NCBI GenBank assembly: GCA_002221725.1
Contig: NJFT01000267.1
Coordinates: 1-51,015, forward strand
From: Scedosporium boydii
Taxonomy: Eukaryota; Ascomycota; Sordariomycetes; Microascales; Microascaceae
Reading direction: 5' to 3'
Length of the DNA: 51,015 nucleotides
Position 1 is the first letter of the stretch. Each line of letters opens with the position of its first letter. A program made the translations under genes and the position numbers. This document shows positions 23,055 through 34,800 of this stretch, in pieces. Under the pieces are notes generated by a model. That model did no database searches, was not told the origin of the DNA, and saw nothing but the letters and a program-made list of their open reading frames with translations.

Positions 23055-23298
23055 GCCCCCTTTTTCTGCTTTACGGCAATCTCATTTTTTGTGATGATAG
23101 GTGGGAACGGTGTTATGGCGTCTGGCTTGAGGCATTCTCTGTTTTCGGACCCAAGTGGCACTGTTGAACTGTTTATTTCCTGCGGAGCGTTTGTTTTGCT
23201 TTTGAATCAATTCGCGATGTAATACTTGAAATGAAGAAAAAAATCGGTTCGCCTCTAGTCTGTCTATCTCTACATTGACTTTTCTGTATGCATGCACT

Positions 23299-24647
23299 CT
23301 AGTACCAGATGCTTCTAGTCCTGTGATGTGTCAAAAGCCCCTCTTCTCCCTTCTGTTCCCGCTCTTTGATGGTATCATATAAGAAAAAGTCGATCAAAAT
23401 TGCATTGACCTGGGCGTCGGGATGGTTCCTCAAGATCTCCCTCTTGATCAGCTCAACGCACCATATACTGCATCCTAAAAGAGAGTTAACACAGCACACG
23501 TTATTTCACAAATGCGTCTTGGAAGAGGGCCTTCTTAAACGTACCCCGAATTTGCAGCTCCCAATAGGTTCCAGAGCCAATCACCTTGCGCTGCTTGATG
23601 GACGAGACAAGAGAGGGACTGTAGTACAAGCAACCCATAGCGTTCAGGATCTGGGGCACTCTATAATCGGCAAACATTGTGATCTTGTCAATGTCATAAA
23701 AGTCGCCGTAATCCTGGCCGTCGAAGCAAGCCCACACATCGGCAACGAAGATTTGGGCGCGCTTGAGAAAGCGGACAGGGCGCCGTCGCCCCTCGAATGT
23801 GAACTCGTCGCGGAAGCAAGAGAAGTCACGGGCGAGGATGTTCACGAGGGCAGCGGCGGAGCCGTTTGCGGACCAGATGAGCTCTTCCAAGCTGCATCCG
23901 TAATTCTGCCAAATAACAAAATTAGTGACTCGCGTCGGGCGAACGTCCACGATCTCGGCCTTTTCAAAACAGAAACGCAAGTAAGTAGAGAATTCTATTA
24001 TACCTCGTATAGAACCTTCCCGGCTTCACGTAGACAAGTAAGGCGTTCCTCAATCATCGGCATCTCTTCTTCGGTGGCCGATCTAAAGACGTGCTTCAGA
24101 ACTTTGAGAGTGCACTCATCCTCACTTTGCCAAAAGTCCGAGCTCGTGATAGGAATTCCTGAGCGAAAGGGTTAGGATGCTTGCCCAAGATCCGGGAGAT
24201 AGTGAATCGTATTGATGTCGTTATGGAAGGCTGACCTTCTTCAAGAGCCCTCTGCAAAGATGCGACAAGACTCCAATATCCTGTCCAAGTCTGGCCGCGA
24301 TACTCAACCGCGAACCTCTCCTCTTCAGGTAGCTCAGACCAGAACGAGAAATTTAGGAGATCCATGGTAAAGATGAAAGCTAGGGTACTTTCATCCTTAG
24401 TTTTTGGATGAAGTTCATGCTCTGACCATGTCGACGTAGAGTACCCCTTTTGCTTCATCAAGTGGTAAATGGTGACGGCCGCTGCCTTGCTCGCCCTCAT
24501 ATCGATGGCAACATCAATTGAGTTGTCATAGACATGTTCGGCACCCTCCAGAACGCCGGTATCCGGTTCATCATCAACTTTTAATTTCCCCTGGATGTGC
24601 TGGCGGAGAAGTTCCAGGAGTTCGGGATCGGCCTCGTCGTCAGACAT
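23299..24647 (-). CDS. QNG1: Queuosine 5'-phosphate N-glycosylase/hydrolase (QNG1, DUF2419)
   Basis: There are four exons, 24647-24236, 24158-24004, 23905-23545 and 23474-23299, encoding 367 residues. Each junction restores the frame and intron 2 carries CACTAAT before GGCAG. Members of this family release queuine from queuosine (5'-phosphate) for reuse in tRNA modification; this role is established for homologues and inferred here. Landmarks are FIFTMDLLNFSFWSE, YRGQTWTGYWSLVASLQRAL, EEGIPITSSDFW across intron 1, then FRDEF, FLKRAQIFVADVW, DIDKITMFADYRVPQ with the conserved Asp, and EIxIRG-like ELQIRGCSIWCVE across the last intron, followed by ILIDFFLYD. Length matches the family. The start MSDDEADPELLELL was chosen because the 10 upstream in-frame residues are not family-like. 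Confidence 0.9.
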
Positions 24648-25632
24648 GGTTGGCTTGCAGGCTCGATGGGGCACCACGAAAGAACCGAAACAGAAGAGAG
24701 TCGTATGGGAGTTTTACAGGCCGACTTCTCCCCCTTATACGGGTCTATCGAGCACGGGAAAGGCAAACAGGAGACTCAGAGACAAACTTTTTCCCTCGAT
24801 TGTGTAGATAGTCGGTCAATATCTCCTTAGTTCGCTGGAATGGCAAACAAGTCTACCGCCTCCTTCCCCCAGAGCGCAATCTCGTCTTTACGTAAGCCTC
24901 CATCTTGCGGTACAAGTCTGTTTCATGATTGAATTGGACTGAGCAAACAAGGGTAGAATGATGGATAAGAGGGAATGAGATTGCGAGCGATCCTTTTAAT
25001 GGCATATTATCAATATTTTCTGGTTTAATTGTCGCCGTGAACGGGGATGGGCTGATGAAGAACCATTCTTGACACCAGACCACGGCTTCGCACCCGAGTC
25101 GTCGTTCAGGATTGATGCAGCTGGGAGAAGATGGAGGGTGTTACCAAATCGATTGGGTTGAGCCGCCTGGCATGAAAGACCAACACTAGTTGCACCTTGC
25201 ACTTTGATTCCTTGAATTATTGGTGTACATCAGTGTTGGAAACTTGAACCTTCTTCAGGGACTGTCTCCTACTTCATAAATGTACTGAGCGAGTGGATGG
25301 CAGACTGCGACAAGACCAGTACATTGTCTGTACTAAAATTCCCGCTTCAGCACCGAACCCAAAGCGCCCCACCAAAGTCACTTTGAGGTCACGCTCGAAT
25401 GTCGAAATCCATCGATCGACTTTTAAATCTTGCCTGCCCATCCTGACTGCAGCCTCGCCGCGTCGCACGTCCAACTGCAAACATTCTCGTTCACCTCTTT
25501 CCGCCCTTTCCCCCTCAATTCTCTCGCCTGCACACGACCAACCCCCACATCTGATTACGGCGCCCTTCACCACCGGATGGTCCTCTTCTCCTGACGTTGA
25601 CATCGATCGGCTCGCGCCAAATCGCGATCAAG
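24648..25632. other. Divergent intergenic region between QNG1 and UBA2
   Basis: This 985 bp contains the promoters of both genes. It becomes C/T-rich close to the UBA2 start (about 25470-25580), as is common in fungal promoters and leaders. No protein-like ORF was seen. Confidence 0.5.
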
Positions 25633-28121
25633 ATGGCTGTCACTCGTGATACTTACAATCAGCAAACGCTGGGCGCAAACCTTAACGATAAGCTCAATCA
25701 GGTATGCATGTCTGTGTTTGATCGATACTATTTTCGCCTGGACTCCAGACACGAGGGCGGCCACACCCGTGGAGTTGAGCGTGACAGGTCGTCATTCTCG
25801 CTCGCTCGCACCTCGCTGAGCATCCTACCGCTCGTCACTAGCGAACCCTCGTGCCTGGTCGCGCAGCTGTCTTAGGCCTCGGAGAGTGCTAACTTTCTGG
25901 TGAACAGTCCAAGATTCTCATGGTTGGAGCGGGAGGAATCGGATGCGAGCTCTTGAAGAACCTAGTCCTCAGCGGCTTCCGCGACGTCCACATCGTTGAC
26001 CTCGACACGATCGATCTCTCAAACCTTAACCGACAATTCCTCTTCCGACACGAACACATTAAGAAGTCGAAGTCTCTGGTACGCCTCCATGCGATCCGTA
26101 ATGGCCCCTGTCCATCTCGGAGTATTGACTTGGTTCATTTTACGTAGGTTGCGAAGGAAGTTGCACAAAAGTTCAACCCCGACGCCCAGATCACCGCATA
26201 TCACGCAAATATCAAAGACAGCCAATTCGGAGTCGAATGGTTTCGGGGATTCAACCTGGTGTTCAATGCGCTCGACAACCTCGATGCGCGACGCCACGTC
26301 AACAAGATGTGCCTCGCTGCGGACGTACCGCTGATCGAGAGCGGCACGACGGGCTTTAACGGGCAGGTTCAGGTAATTAAGAAGGGCGTGACTGCTTGCT
26401 ATGACTGTAGCCCCAAGGATACTCCAAAGTCGTTTCCTGTCTGCACCATTCGCAGTACACCAAGCCAGCCCATCCACTGCATTGTGTGGGGCAAGAGCTA
26501 TCTTCTGAAGTAAGTTTTTCGTCGGCGGCGGTAACCAGAAATTTTTGTGGAAATTTCTATTAACGCTTCTCGCCTATATAGTGAGATATTCGGCACCAGC
26601 GAGGACGAATCCGCATTCGACCACTCGGTGGACGCTGATAATGGTACGTTTATTAAGCCTTCTCGCTGCATACATGCGTTGTACCTAACAGAGCCGTCTA
26701 GCGCAAGAAATTGAAGAGTTGAGGAGGGAGTCGGCGGCTCTTCGAAAGATTCGAAATTCTGTCGGCACCCCGGAATTCCCCCAGATGCTCTTCGACAAGG
26801 TTTTCTACACAGACATCGAAAGGCTACGGTCCATGGAGGACATGTGGAAGTCACGAAAAGCCCCGGACGCGGTCAAGCACGACGATCTTATGAGCAAGGC
26901 CTCGGAGGCGCTCGCCGCGAAAGACTCGCTTCTCCACGATGGGCAAAAGGTGTGGACTCTGGAGGAGAGCTTGGTGGTATTCCGGGACAGTTTGGACCGG
27001 CTCAGCAAGCGAGTTCTAGGGATGAAGAAGAACAAAAAGCCCGAGGACCCCGAGCCCATCATCACCTTTGATAAGGATGATGTGGACACGCTTGATTTCG
27101 TGGCGGCGAGTGCCAATATACGGTCAACTCTCTTTGGCATTGACCGGAAATCGCGGTTCGATATCAAGCAGATGGCTGGAAATATCATTCCTGCTATTGC
27201 GACGACGAATGCCATCGTTGCTGGATTGTGTGTACTACAGGCGTTCAAGGTTCTCAAGGGAGAATATGACCAGGTCAAGGAGGTTAGTAGTACCAGCACC
27301 GTTGCTATTTTCCCTATTCCTCTCACTAACTAGTCGACTTTTAGGTCTTCTTAACGCCTTTCGCTTCCGCCCGACTCCTTGCGAGTGACAGATCTCGCGC
27401 GCCAAACCCCAACTGCCCGGTATGCGGCACCTATCAGACGAGCGCCTATGTCGACATGACGCGAGCTACCCTCAACGATCTTGTAGAGGACTTTGTGAGG
27501 CTCGGGTTGGGTTATGGTGACAAGGAATTCATCGTCAGTAGCGAAGTCGGCATCCTTTACGATGTTGACGAGACTGAAAACCTCAATAAGAAGTTGACTG
27601 AGCTCGGTATGTACTTCCTTTTCTCCCCTTTTTATTCTCTTTGGCGTGAGCTACTCGTCTAACTTAAACAGGCATCCACAAGGACTCCTTCCTGACCATT
27701 GTTGACGAGGACGACGATGACCCCTTCGTAAATGTCCTGGTCAATATCCAAGATTTGTACGTCCCCCCACTCATATCAGGGCACGATCCCTCTTGGCCCA
27801 CGACCTAATAACCGACTCTCTTGTAACAGGAAAGAACCCGATGAAAAGCCAATCAAGGGTATCGCCACGGACCAGGCTCCATCTATTCCCAGGAAACCCA
27901 AGGCGGAACCGCCTCCAGAAGCCGTAACAACTAACGGAAAGTCCGGCGCCAATGGAGTCCATGCGACGGAGCCCGATGCGGCGAAGTCGCTCAAGCGCGC
28001 CCGTCCCGACGATGACGACGATGTGCTAGAGGTTAAAAAGGCCAAGACGTCGCAAGTGGACGTACCAGACGACGATGTCGTCATCATCGAGGACGAGGGC
28101 GCGATCTTGATCGACGATTGA
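25633..28121 (+). CDS. UBA2: SUMO-activating enzyme E1 catalytic subunit Uba2
   Basis: There are eight exons, 25633-25701, 25908-26078, 26148-26509, 26582-26643, 26702-27282, 27345-27606, 27672-27756 and 27830-28121, encoding 547 residues. All introns are GT-AG and keep phase. With Aos1 it adenylates SUMO and carries it as a thioester before passing it to Ubc9. [19 protein letters not shown] is the adenylate-binding loop (about residues 26-44) and [18 protein letters not shown] the next conserved motif. [19 protein letters not shown] holds the predicted catalytic cysteine, about Cys179. CYDC and NCPVC (about 164-167 and 359-362) form the zinc site. The ubiquitin-fold domain follows. The tail, rich in Asp/Glu and Lys, contains [10 protein letters not shown], a likely nuclear signal, and ends with VVIIEDE, which resembles a SUMO-interacting motif. 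Confidence 0.96.
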
Positions 28122-28178
28122 TTGGAAAGAGACGCGCAAAATTTTGTCTTTTTTAAAAGAACGGCCTTGAGCCTGGGC

Positions 28179-29469
28179 TCACACAAGACCAACGCTCAAT
28201 CCGCCGTCAATGTTGAGGATACAGTTGTTTGCATAGCGGTTCGTCGCCAGGAATAGGGCGGCGTGTGCTACCTCACTAGGGTGGCCATATCTACCGAGAG
28301 GAATCTGCTCTGGCTTGATGGGGATGTTCCCTACAGCTAGATTTTTGTGGAATCATGTGTATATTAATAGACCTGTACAACAAGGAGGAGAAGGGCATTA
28401 AGAAGGGCGAGAAAGGGAAATGTGTACGGCATCGGTTTTGTTTTTCTATGGGGGATGCATACGGCAAGAGGCAAAGGGAGGGCTGATGTGTGAGGAGAAG
28501 AAATTGGGTCCACTTACATTCAGTCATTCCGGCTTGGATGTAACCGGGCACTAGGCAGTTGACCCGGATGCCGAGGGGACCTAGCTCTGCGGCCAGAGAT
28601 CTAGTTAGACCTGGAGAGTCAGAGGGCATGATTAGTGTGAGTCTTGACGGGCTGTGGCATGTTGATTCCGAGGTCTTCATAGAACTTGCCTATGATGCCA
28701 GCTTTGGAAGCGGCGTAGATGGAGGAACCGCGGCCGCCGTGGGTGCCGAGGACACTCGCCATGTTGATAATACAACCTGTTGTTTGAGATTGAGTTTAGT
28801 TTTTTTTTTTTTTTTCTACAATGTATTCAAAATTGCGTTGAATTTTTTTTCTCGCCGGTTCTTGACTTACAATCGGGTGCGGCTCGCATCAAGGGGCGAG
28901 TGGCCGCCTTGCAGGCTTTGATGGTTAGTGAGAGGTTAGATTCGAGGAGACGATCGATTTCATCGTAGTCTGTTTTGAAGAGGAGGCTGGACTGAGGTAT
29001 TCCAGCGGCGTTTACGAGGACATCGATCTTTCGTTCAGCCTATACAACAACATTAGAGGGGCTCAAGAATGGTCTTACTTGCTCCCAACTTAGGGCGGGC
29101 ATATCTATGAGAAGGACGGAGGTAACCTACAGCAATGATATCCTTAACCTCGCCTCCCTCACGACCTACGACAAGGTATCTATGGCTACTCTCACCGCTG
29201 GCCGTCCGATCTACGCTCTTACGGTTTCCAGCCGAGTCCGCTTCTAGATTTTCGGAGGTACTTGAGACCACGGCTTGCAAGGCCGCCCGGAGCTTGTCCT
29301 CGTTCCGGCCGAGTAACGTGACGCGAGCTCCGGCGCGAGCCATTTCGGCGGCTATGGAGGCGCCGAGGGCTCCGGAACCTCCGGTGATTAGGCAGTGGCG
29401 GCTATGGAGGGAGATTGTGGGCCGGAAGGCCTTTGACGCTAGAGAAGCGGCGGCACGGACGGAGGTCAT
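28179..29469 (-). CDS. Mitochondrial-type 3-oxoacyl-[ACP] reductase (SDR family, FabG/Oar1-like)
   Basis: There are five exons, 29469-29131, 29039-28871, 28776-28690, 28610-28518 and 28330-28179, encoding 279 residues. The third intron starts with GC, not GT. The protein is a short-chain dehydrogenase. HCLITGGSGALGASIAAEMA is the NAD(P)-binding glycine motif. VLVNAAG is the NAG motif. IINMASVLG and SSIYAASKAG give the catalytic Ser, Tyr and Lys. LTRSLAAELGPLGIRVNCLV and NIDGGLSVGLV are FabG-like. The first 25 residues (MTSVRAAASLASKAFRPTIS) are basic and acid-free, as in a mitochondrial presequence, which suggests the reductase of mitochondrial fatty acid synthesis; a general SDR role remains possible. 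Exon 1 ends at a GTAGGT donor in phase 0; this junction is the least certain. Confidence 0.85.
28611..28689 (-). other. GC-AG intron in the reductase gene
   Basis: The donor reads ATAG|GCAAGT and the acceptor CTCTCCAG|GT. Removing these 79 nt restores AGIIG-LTRSLAAELG in the expected SDR order. No GT donor nearby restores the frame. The flanking AG|GCAAGT fits the known GC-AG donor consensus. Confidence 0.8.
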
Positions 29470-30298
29470 GAGTATGAAGGTAATTGGGCGGACTGCGATT
29501 GGGTGAGAGGATTAACTTGTGATGAGCGAATGGAAAGGGGTACGCGGTGAGATGATGACGGTATTGAGGCGTGAGTTAATTGAATGAATGAAAGTATGTT
29601 GGTGGTTGTTCCGGGTCGTTTTCATATGACGTGCGGTGCTGTGATGAGCTGGAGTTTTGCAAGGAAGCGGAACTGTTGAACTTTCACAAGCTTCGATGCT
29701 ATGAACTTACTTCGTGGAAGGATCGAAGGGTTGATGGATCAATCAACCCATTCGCTCCATTCCAATTTGATTCGGGTGGATGCCAGCTCGAATGAGCTCG
29801 ACAGGTGGCGTCACAGGGCGGCGTTGAGTGGGCCAATTCACCTGGCGGGGCCGTTTTTCAGGGGTTCAGCACTTGACAAGACACTGCAACACACTATGGG
29901 AACGCTGGGCGTGGGCCGCAAACTGGTACTTGTCCACTAAGAATTAGCCCAAGATCAAATGAAGCCTCGGTGCCAAGCCGAGGGAACTTTGTTCTCTGTT
30001 CAATTGTTTCCTTGGTGGGAGCGAAGAGCGAAGCGAGAAACACGCGGAAAACATCGATTATTACGCAACAATACGATCTCTACCGTACAAATTGTACATG
30101 CAGAACCCTCTCAATCTCGACCTGCACAATTGATACTACTTCATAGAACGATTCCGCACCAACCCCTCTCCCCAATTCCCCTCGTTTCGACTCCGTCCGC
30201 GCCCTCGACCTCCTCGAATGCGATCCCCCGTTCTTCCTTCTGGCACGAACCGCTAGCTCTCCCGACGACGAACCGTGAATGTTATCGGCTCTCCACTC
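29470..30298. other. Divergent intergenic region between the reductase gene and LCB3
   Basis: This interval carries both promoters. The LCB3 side is C/T-rich (about 30120-30290). Only short, unrecognised ORFs were seen. Confidence 0.5.
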
Positions 30299-32265
30299 AT
30301 GACTCTCGCCGTCCCCGTCCCGCATTCAGCGCCGGGAGCGCTCGACAAGATTGCGACAATTGAGGATGTTGCCGCTGCGTCGAAGAAGGATGGCGACGTG
30401 CGCACGGCGCCGGATGCGGGATTGAGGAGTTTAGACCACTGTACGTCTTGTTAAAAAGGTCCTCACGGGACCTTGCTTCTTCGGAGAGAATTCGTAGAAT
30501 TCGTGTGTGGCAGGCAGGCTGTCACCTGAAGGAACGGATGCTCTGGGGGGGAGCGTCTTTTCCGTGTGCTCTTTCGCTGACAAGAATCGCGCAGACAAAA
30601 GAGCGCTTCCTACCTGGCGGTATGCCATTCGGCAGTTCCTCCTCCCCATCATCCGGTGGGAGACGCCGTACCTGGCCTATTTCCAGGGCGCAGTTCGGAC
30701 GCCGCTTCTCGATAGTTACTTTGCCATCACCGCGAACCTTGGTACCCATACTTTCTACATGGTCGGCCTTCCTCTACTCTTCTGGTGCGGTTATTCGTCG
30801 TACGGAAAGGCGTGAGTAAATGTTGGTCCGCATGCTGTCAGTGCTTATCTACTCTAACGTTACTTTTAGACTCGTCCATGTCCTCGCATCTGGCGTCTTC
30901 TTTACCGGTTTTATAAAAGATATGCTTTCGCTTCCCCGACCCTTATCTCCTCCCCTACACCGAATTACCATGACCGGATATGCCGCCTTAGAATACGGCT
31001 TCCCATCAACTCATAGCGCCAATGCCGTCTCAGTGGCGTCGTACGCGCTCCTCCTCCTTCGAGACCCCGAAAACCCCCTCTCCGAAGGCATGAAGACTGG
31101 CCTCGAGTACCTCGCCTACTTTTACGCGTTTTCCATCGTCATTGGTCGACTTTACTGCGGCATGCACGGGTTCCTAGACGTAATCTTCGGTTCGATCCTT
31201 GGCCTCTTCATTGGCGTCGTCGAGTTCTACTACGGCCCTGAATTAGATCTATATATGTACAATAGTTCGTGGTTCGCGCCACTCATCGCCACTCTCGTTA
31301 TCATTGCCCTGGTCCGCATACATCCCGAGCCTGCCGACGACTGTCCCTGCTTCGACGACAGCGTCGCCTTCGCCGGCGTCGTCATCGGTCTCGAGTGCGG
31401 CACGTGGACCTATGGCCGAACGGCCTGGGACCCTTTCATCGGCCACGCGCACGGCCTCCAATCCATGGACATCACGAAGCTCTCCTGGTACATCCTCCTC
31501 GCGCGGCTCGTCATTGGCGTCGCCATCATCTTCGTCTGGCGGGAGGTCACGAAGCCGGCGTTGCTCAAGTTCCTGCCGCACATCTTCCGCGTCATCACGC
31601 GCGCCGGCTGGATCCTGCCGAGACGCTTCTTCAAGCCCGCCTCGCAGTACCAGACGGTCTCGCCGAAGCTACGGCTCGATAACGTCTTCCCTGCTGTTTC
31701 GGACCTGCCCCGCGTGGTGGAGAGTATGCGCCACCCCAACAGCCGCGGCAGATCAGTGTCCGTCGGTCCGCAGAGCGCCGCTGATGCGTACGAGACCCTC
31801 GCGTACCGTGAGCGGAGGAGGAGGGAGAGCATCGGGAGCAATGGGAGCTTGAGGAGCAAATCGAGTCTTACGGACTTGAAGGAGAAGAGCGGCGGCCACG
31901 AGGAGGTAAATAAGCTGCACGAGACGAGGCAGAGTCTGCTGAAGCAGTACGAGAGCATGATGGGTGAGGGCGAGGTGCTCGTGTCGCGGACGGGCGAGAA
32001 TGGGAAGGTGGATGTGTATGCGGCAAGAGGGGATGGGCTTGATGAGACGGAGATGTTCTCGAGGTTAGTGAGGCCGCGAGTGAGGTATGATGTGGAAGTT
32101 GTGACCAAGTTGGTGGTCTATGCAGGTAAGAAACACTTTTGTGAAAGCTCCGTCGTGGGGGATTGAAGTTAACAGTGACTGTCCCTAGGCATCGGTTGGT
32201 TAGCCACGTCGATTATACCCGTGATCCTAGAGCTCATAGGCTTGGGCGAGAGCCACCTTCGATAA
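30299..32265 (+). CDS. LCB3: Long-chain-base-1-phosphate phosphatase (Lcb3/Ysr2 family)
   Basis: There are four exons, 30299-30440, 30595-30811, 30870-32125 and 32189-32265, encoding 563 residues. The enzyme removes phosphate from dihydrosphingosine- or phytosphingosine-1-phosphate at the endoplasmic reticulum. The type 2 phosphatidic-acid-phosphatase motifs are in order: KDMLSLPRP (Lys136..Arg143-Pro144), PSTHS at 165-169, and GRLYCGMHGFLD with His219 and Asp223. The expected Ser before that Arg is Gly. Membrane segments surround them and continue with FAPLIATLVIIALVRI, VAFAGVVIGLECGTW and WYILLARLVIGVAIIFVW. Residues of about 370-510 form a Ser/Arg/Glu-rich cytosolic stretch (RERRRRESIGSNGSLRSK), perhaps phosphorylated. 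The last exon adds a final hydrophobic segment, WLATSIIPVILELIGLG. Confidence 0.94.
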
Positions 32266-32454
32266 AGGCCCCAATCCTTGGTCAACTATCTTCTCGACGC
32301 TCCTTTCTCGACGCCCTTCTTCTCGCTAGTTCTTTTTCGGCGCACATTTATTTCCCTTCTTCTACTTCTTCTTCCTTTTCTTCTTCTTCTCTGTCGTCTA
32401 GTAATGACCAGGATTTGCGAGAGATATATAAGGAGACGACTTTTTAATCTCGAC

Positions 32455-32479
32455 TTTTTTTTTTTTTTTTTTTTTTTTT
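32455..32479 (+). repeat. T25 homopolymer downstream of LCB3
   Basis: This is a run of 25 T about 190 nt after the LCB3 stop. It follows a CTT-rich tract. It may be a polymerase-slippage tract, or the mark of an old poly(A) insertion on the opposite strand. No retroelement body is attached. Confidence 0.8.
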
Positions 32480-33051
32480 CCTTAAAACATTGATTCATAC
32501 AGCTTTTTATCTGTGATGAGATAGATGATGTTCCTGAGACGCTACGGTTTGCTTCGGCGGGGGTCTGGGATGAAACTGGATACTCTGGAACTTGATATGA
32601 TAATCGAAATCTACATGACATCTTGCATGGGTACGGGGTTCTTCTGATCAATGTGACACTGGGGATATCCAAGGGGGCCTTGGCTGAGCTGTGGCTGGTC
32701 GGTTCTGCCCATCGCTGGAGGTGTCCTGTGCTGTTGATCAAGATCTTGACGATTGGCAGCTGATGGAGCAGGATGACCTAAGCGGAATTCGGCAACCTGG
32801 ATGGTACAAACGAAACAAGATTCAAGCATCATCATCAATATTCTGGCGACGACAGGCCTTCCCTCGACAGTGATATGATTAATGCATCAAGAAGGGCGCC
32901 TCTCTTTCATAGCGATGACTTCAGCTTCGGCACTCGCGTTTATCATCACGGGAAACAAGAGGCTTACAAGCTGGGCAAGGAAGGACATGGGCTAGCCACA
33001 CTGACCGACCATTCACAATCGCTGCTCAGGGAAGGGTAGTGCCCTAATCGT

Positions 33052-33612
33052 ATGGTGCTCATTGCCAAGGCGACATCCTCGGTGGCCGTAGAACAAGTTG
33101 GAAGTTCTATCTCGTTCCTCTCTGGCAGAAATGAAAAAGAAGCCAATGTTGAAGATGCCGTTGAGAACTCTTCCACGATTATTCGCCTACGATATGATAT
33201 GCATACAAGTATACATGGGTACGAACGACCACAGTCTGAAGACCAAACGAATGGTGGCAAGGAGTCAGTCAGTAGCACAATGCATGTTTCCCCTGGCTGC
33301 GGCTCAGGTTCCGCGGCGGATCAGCGATGCCATGCGATCCTACTGGATGGGTCTTTGTCGGTGAGAGACTTGCGTGCGGGGGAGGATGAAAGGGGGTGGG
33401 AGATAAGGTGGCAGCAAGATCTTATCAATCAGTTCGATCTTTGCTGTTGTCGCCATTTTACAGGGGTCGCCGTCGATGATTGTTTGTCGACCTCTGTTAA
33501 GATGCGGTTTATCTACTTCATAGTAACTATTGTTCGAAGCTGTCGACCCGGACGTCGGTCTCTACCGAAGGGAAGAGATACTCGCAACAATGAAGCCCAT
33601 CGAATCCATTAA
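33052..33612 (+). CDS. Doubtful orphan ORF
   Basis: This 186-codon open frame lies in the LCB3-KDM4 interval. The predicted peptide has mixed composition, several cysteines in a cluster (LCCCRHFTG), one short hydrophobic stretch near the C-terminus, and no recognised domain. No intron signals extend it. A frame of this length can occur by chance in GC-balanced DNA. Confidence 0.15.
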   Translation: MVLIAKATSSVAVEQVGSSISFLSGRNEKEANVEDAVENSSTIIRLRYDMHTSIHGYERPQSEDQTNGGKESVSSTMHVSPGCGSGSAADQRCHAILLDGSLSVRDLRAGEDERGWEIRWQQDLINQFDLCCCRHFTGVAVDDCLSTSVKMRFIYFIVTIVRSCRPGRRSLPKGRDTRNNEAHRIH

Positions 33613-34188
33613 AACAACCAGTACTTCAGTACAGGCCACCTATTCCAACTACTTCTCTAACCGCCAGTGTATGTTCTAGCCTGGAGGTGTTTCTTCCTCC
33701 CAGGTTGGCCAGAGGTGTCCCTGCGAAGTAGGAATGAACAGCACCCATCAATTGATCAAGGTCAAGGCCACCATAAAATCCAGCCTGCTCTCTCCTTCTT
33801 TCCTGTCCTTTTCCTCGTGCTCGAGTCGAGAACTCCAAAGGGTCTTAGCGTGCGTCAGCATCTGCCCATGATCGGACCATTTTTTGGTCCCACCCCTCCA
33901 AACACGGTAAGGAACAGCAACCAACTTAAATCCGTTCTCCGCAAAACGATGAAGGAAGGAACAATTGAACAACCTGAATCCCAACGATTGAACATCAAAT
34001 GAACATGGACAATTGTTGACTCAGCATGAAGCCAGGAAAATACGCAGTAAAATAGGGTTCCTTTTGACAGGAACGATGCACAGATTTGAGCAATGGTATT
34101 CGAAAAGACCTATTGAAGACTAACGTCACTACTTCACTACTCCGATACTTCGCTGTTCTCGTCCTGGTGGCGGTTCAGTCGGCTCCGT

Positions 34189-34218
34189 ATACTGTGCTTT
34201 TAAGCTATGGCACAGTAT
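34189..34218. repeat. 9-bp perfect inverted repeat with 12-nt loop
   Basis: ATACTGTGC at 34189-34197 and GCACAGTAT at 34210-34218 are exact reverse complements separated by 12 nt. There is no T-run right after the hairpin, and it is far from the LCB3 stop, so a terminator role is unlikely. It lies about 580 bp upstream of the KDM4-like start. Confidence 0.6.
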
Positions 34219-34800
34219 GGTACAATTGTATACTCTCCAAACCCTTACAAACTAGGCAACATAATTGCTAGGAAGGGAGTATCGTCAGGGTATTATACAG
34301 TGCCGATTTCTACCCCATGCCCCATCCTTGGCAACTTGATTTCTCCGGCAATACTCCCCCCGACAGATCAATTAGTGGACTTCGTACACTGCACCCGACA
34401 TTGAAGCCTGCCGCTACACTATATTCCACTACTGCATTCTGTATTTGACTCCTGCAACTCCATTTTACTTCACTCCACCTACACTTCATCTCAAGTTCCA
34501 TTTGATCGTTTCAATTAATTCCTGCCAACAAAAAAAACTCCGAGGAACGGGAACACAGAAGGCTGAGGATTGTGCGCAGATGGACTGGCGATTCAAGTTC
34601 AGCTAACCTCACAGTCTAACACTGCCTTACGTCCCTCGTTTTACAATTCCGCCCTCGTCTTGGCTCCTGCTTCCCATCAATTACTAGAGTAAAAGGCGAC
34701 GAATATCGAACCACAACCCCCGTCTACCTCTCACCACCCTCCCCCCCGACAGCCGTCACATGCAGCGCCGGAGCTCATCCCATCGGCCTCTGTTCTAGAG

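Larger units (their letters stand above)
32266..34800. other. 2.5 kb intergenic region between LCB3 and the KDM4-like gene
   Basis: This holds the LCB3 3' flank, a CTT-rich tract at about 32355-32400, a run of 25 T at 32455-32479, an orphan 186-codon ORF at 33052-33612 listed separately, an inverted repeat at 34189-34218 and the C/T-rich KDM4 leader. I recognise no gene, tRNA or transposon. Confidence 0.45.

Noticed and set aside
34189..34218. The inverted repeat as a transcription terminator
   Set aside because: There is no T-run directly after it and it lies nearly 2 kb beyond the nearest upstream stop codon; nuclear fungal genes do not use such terminators.
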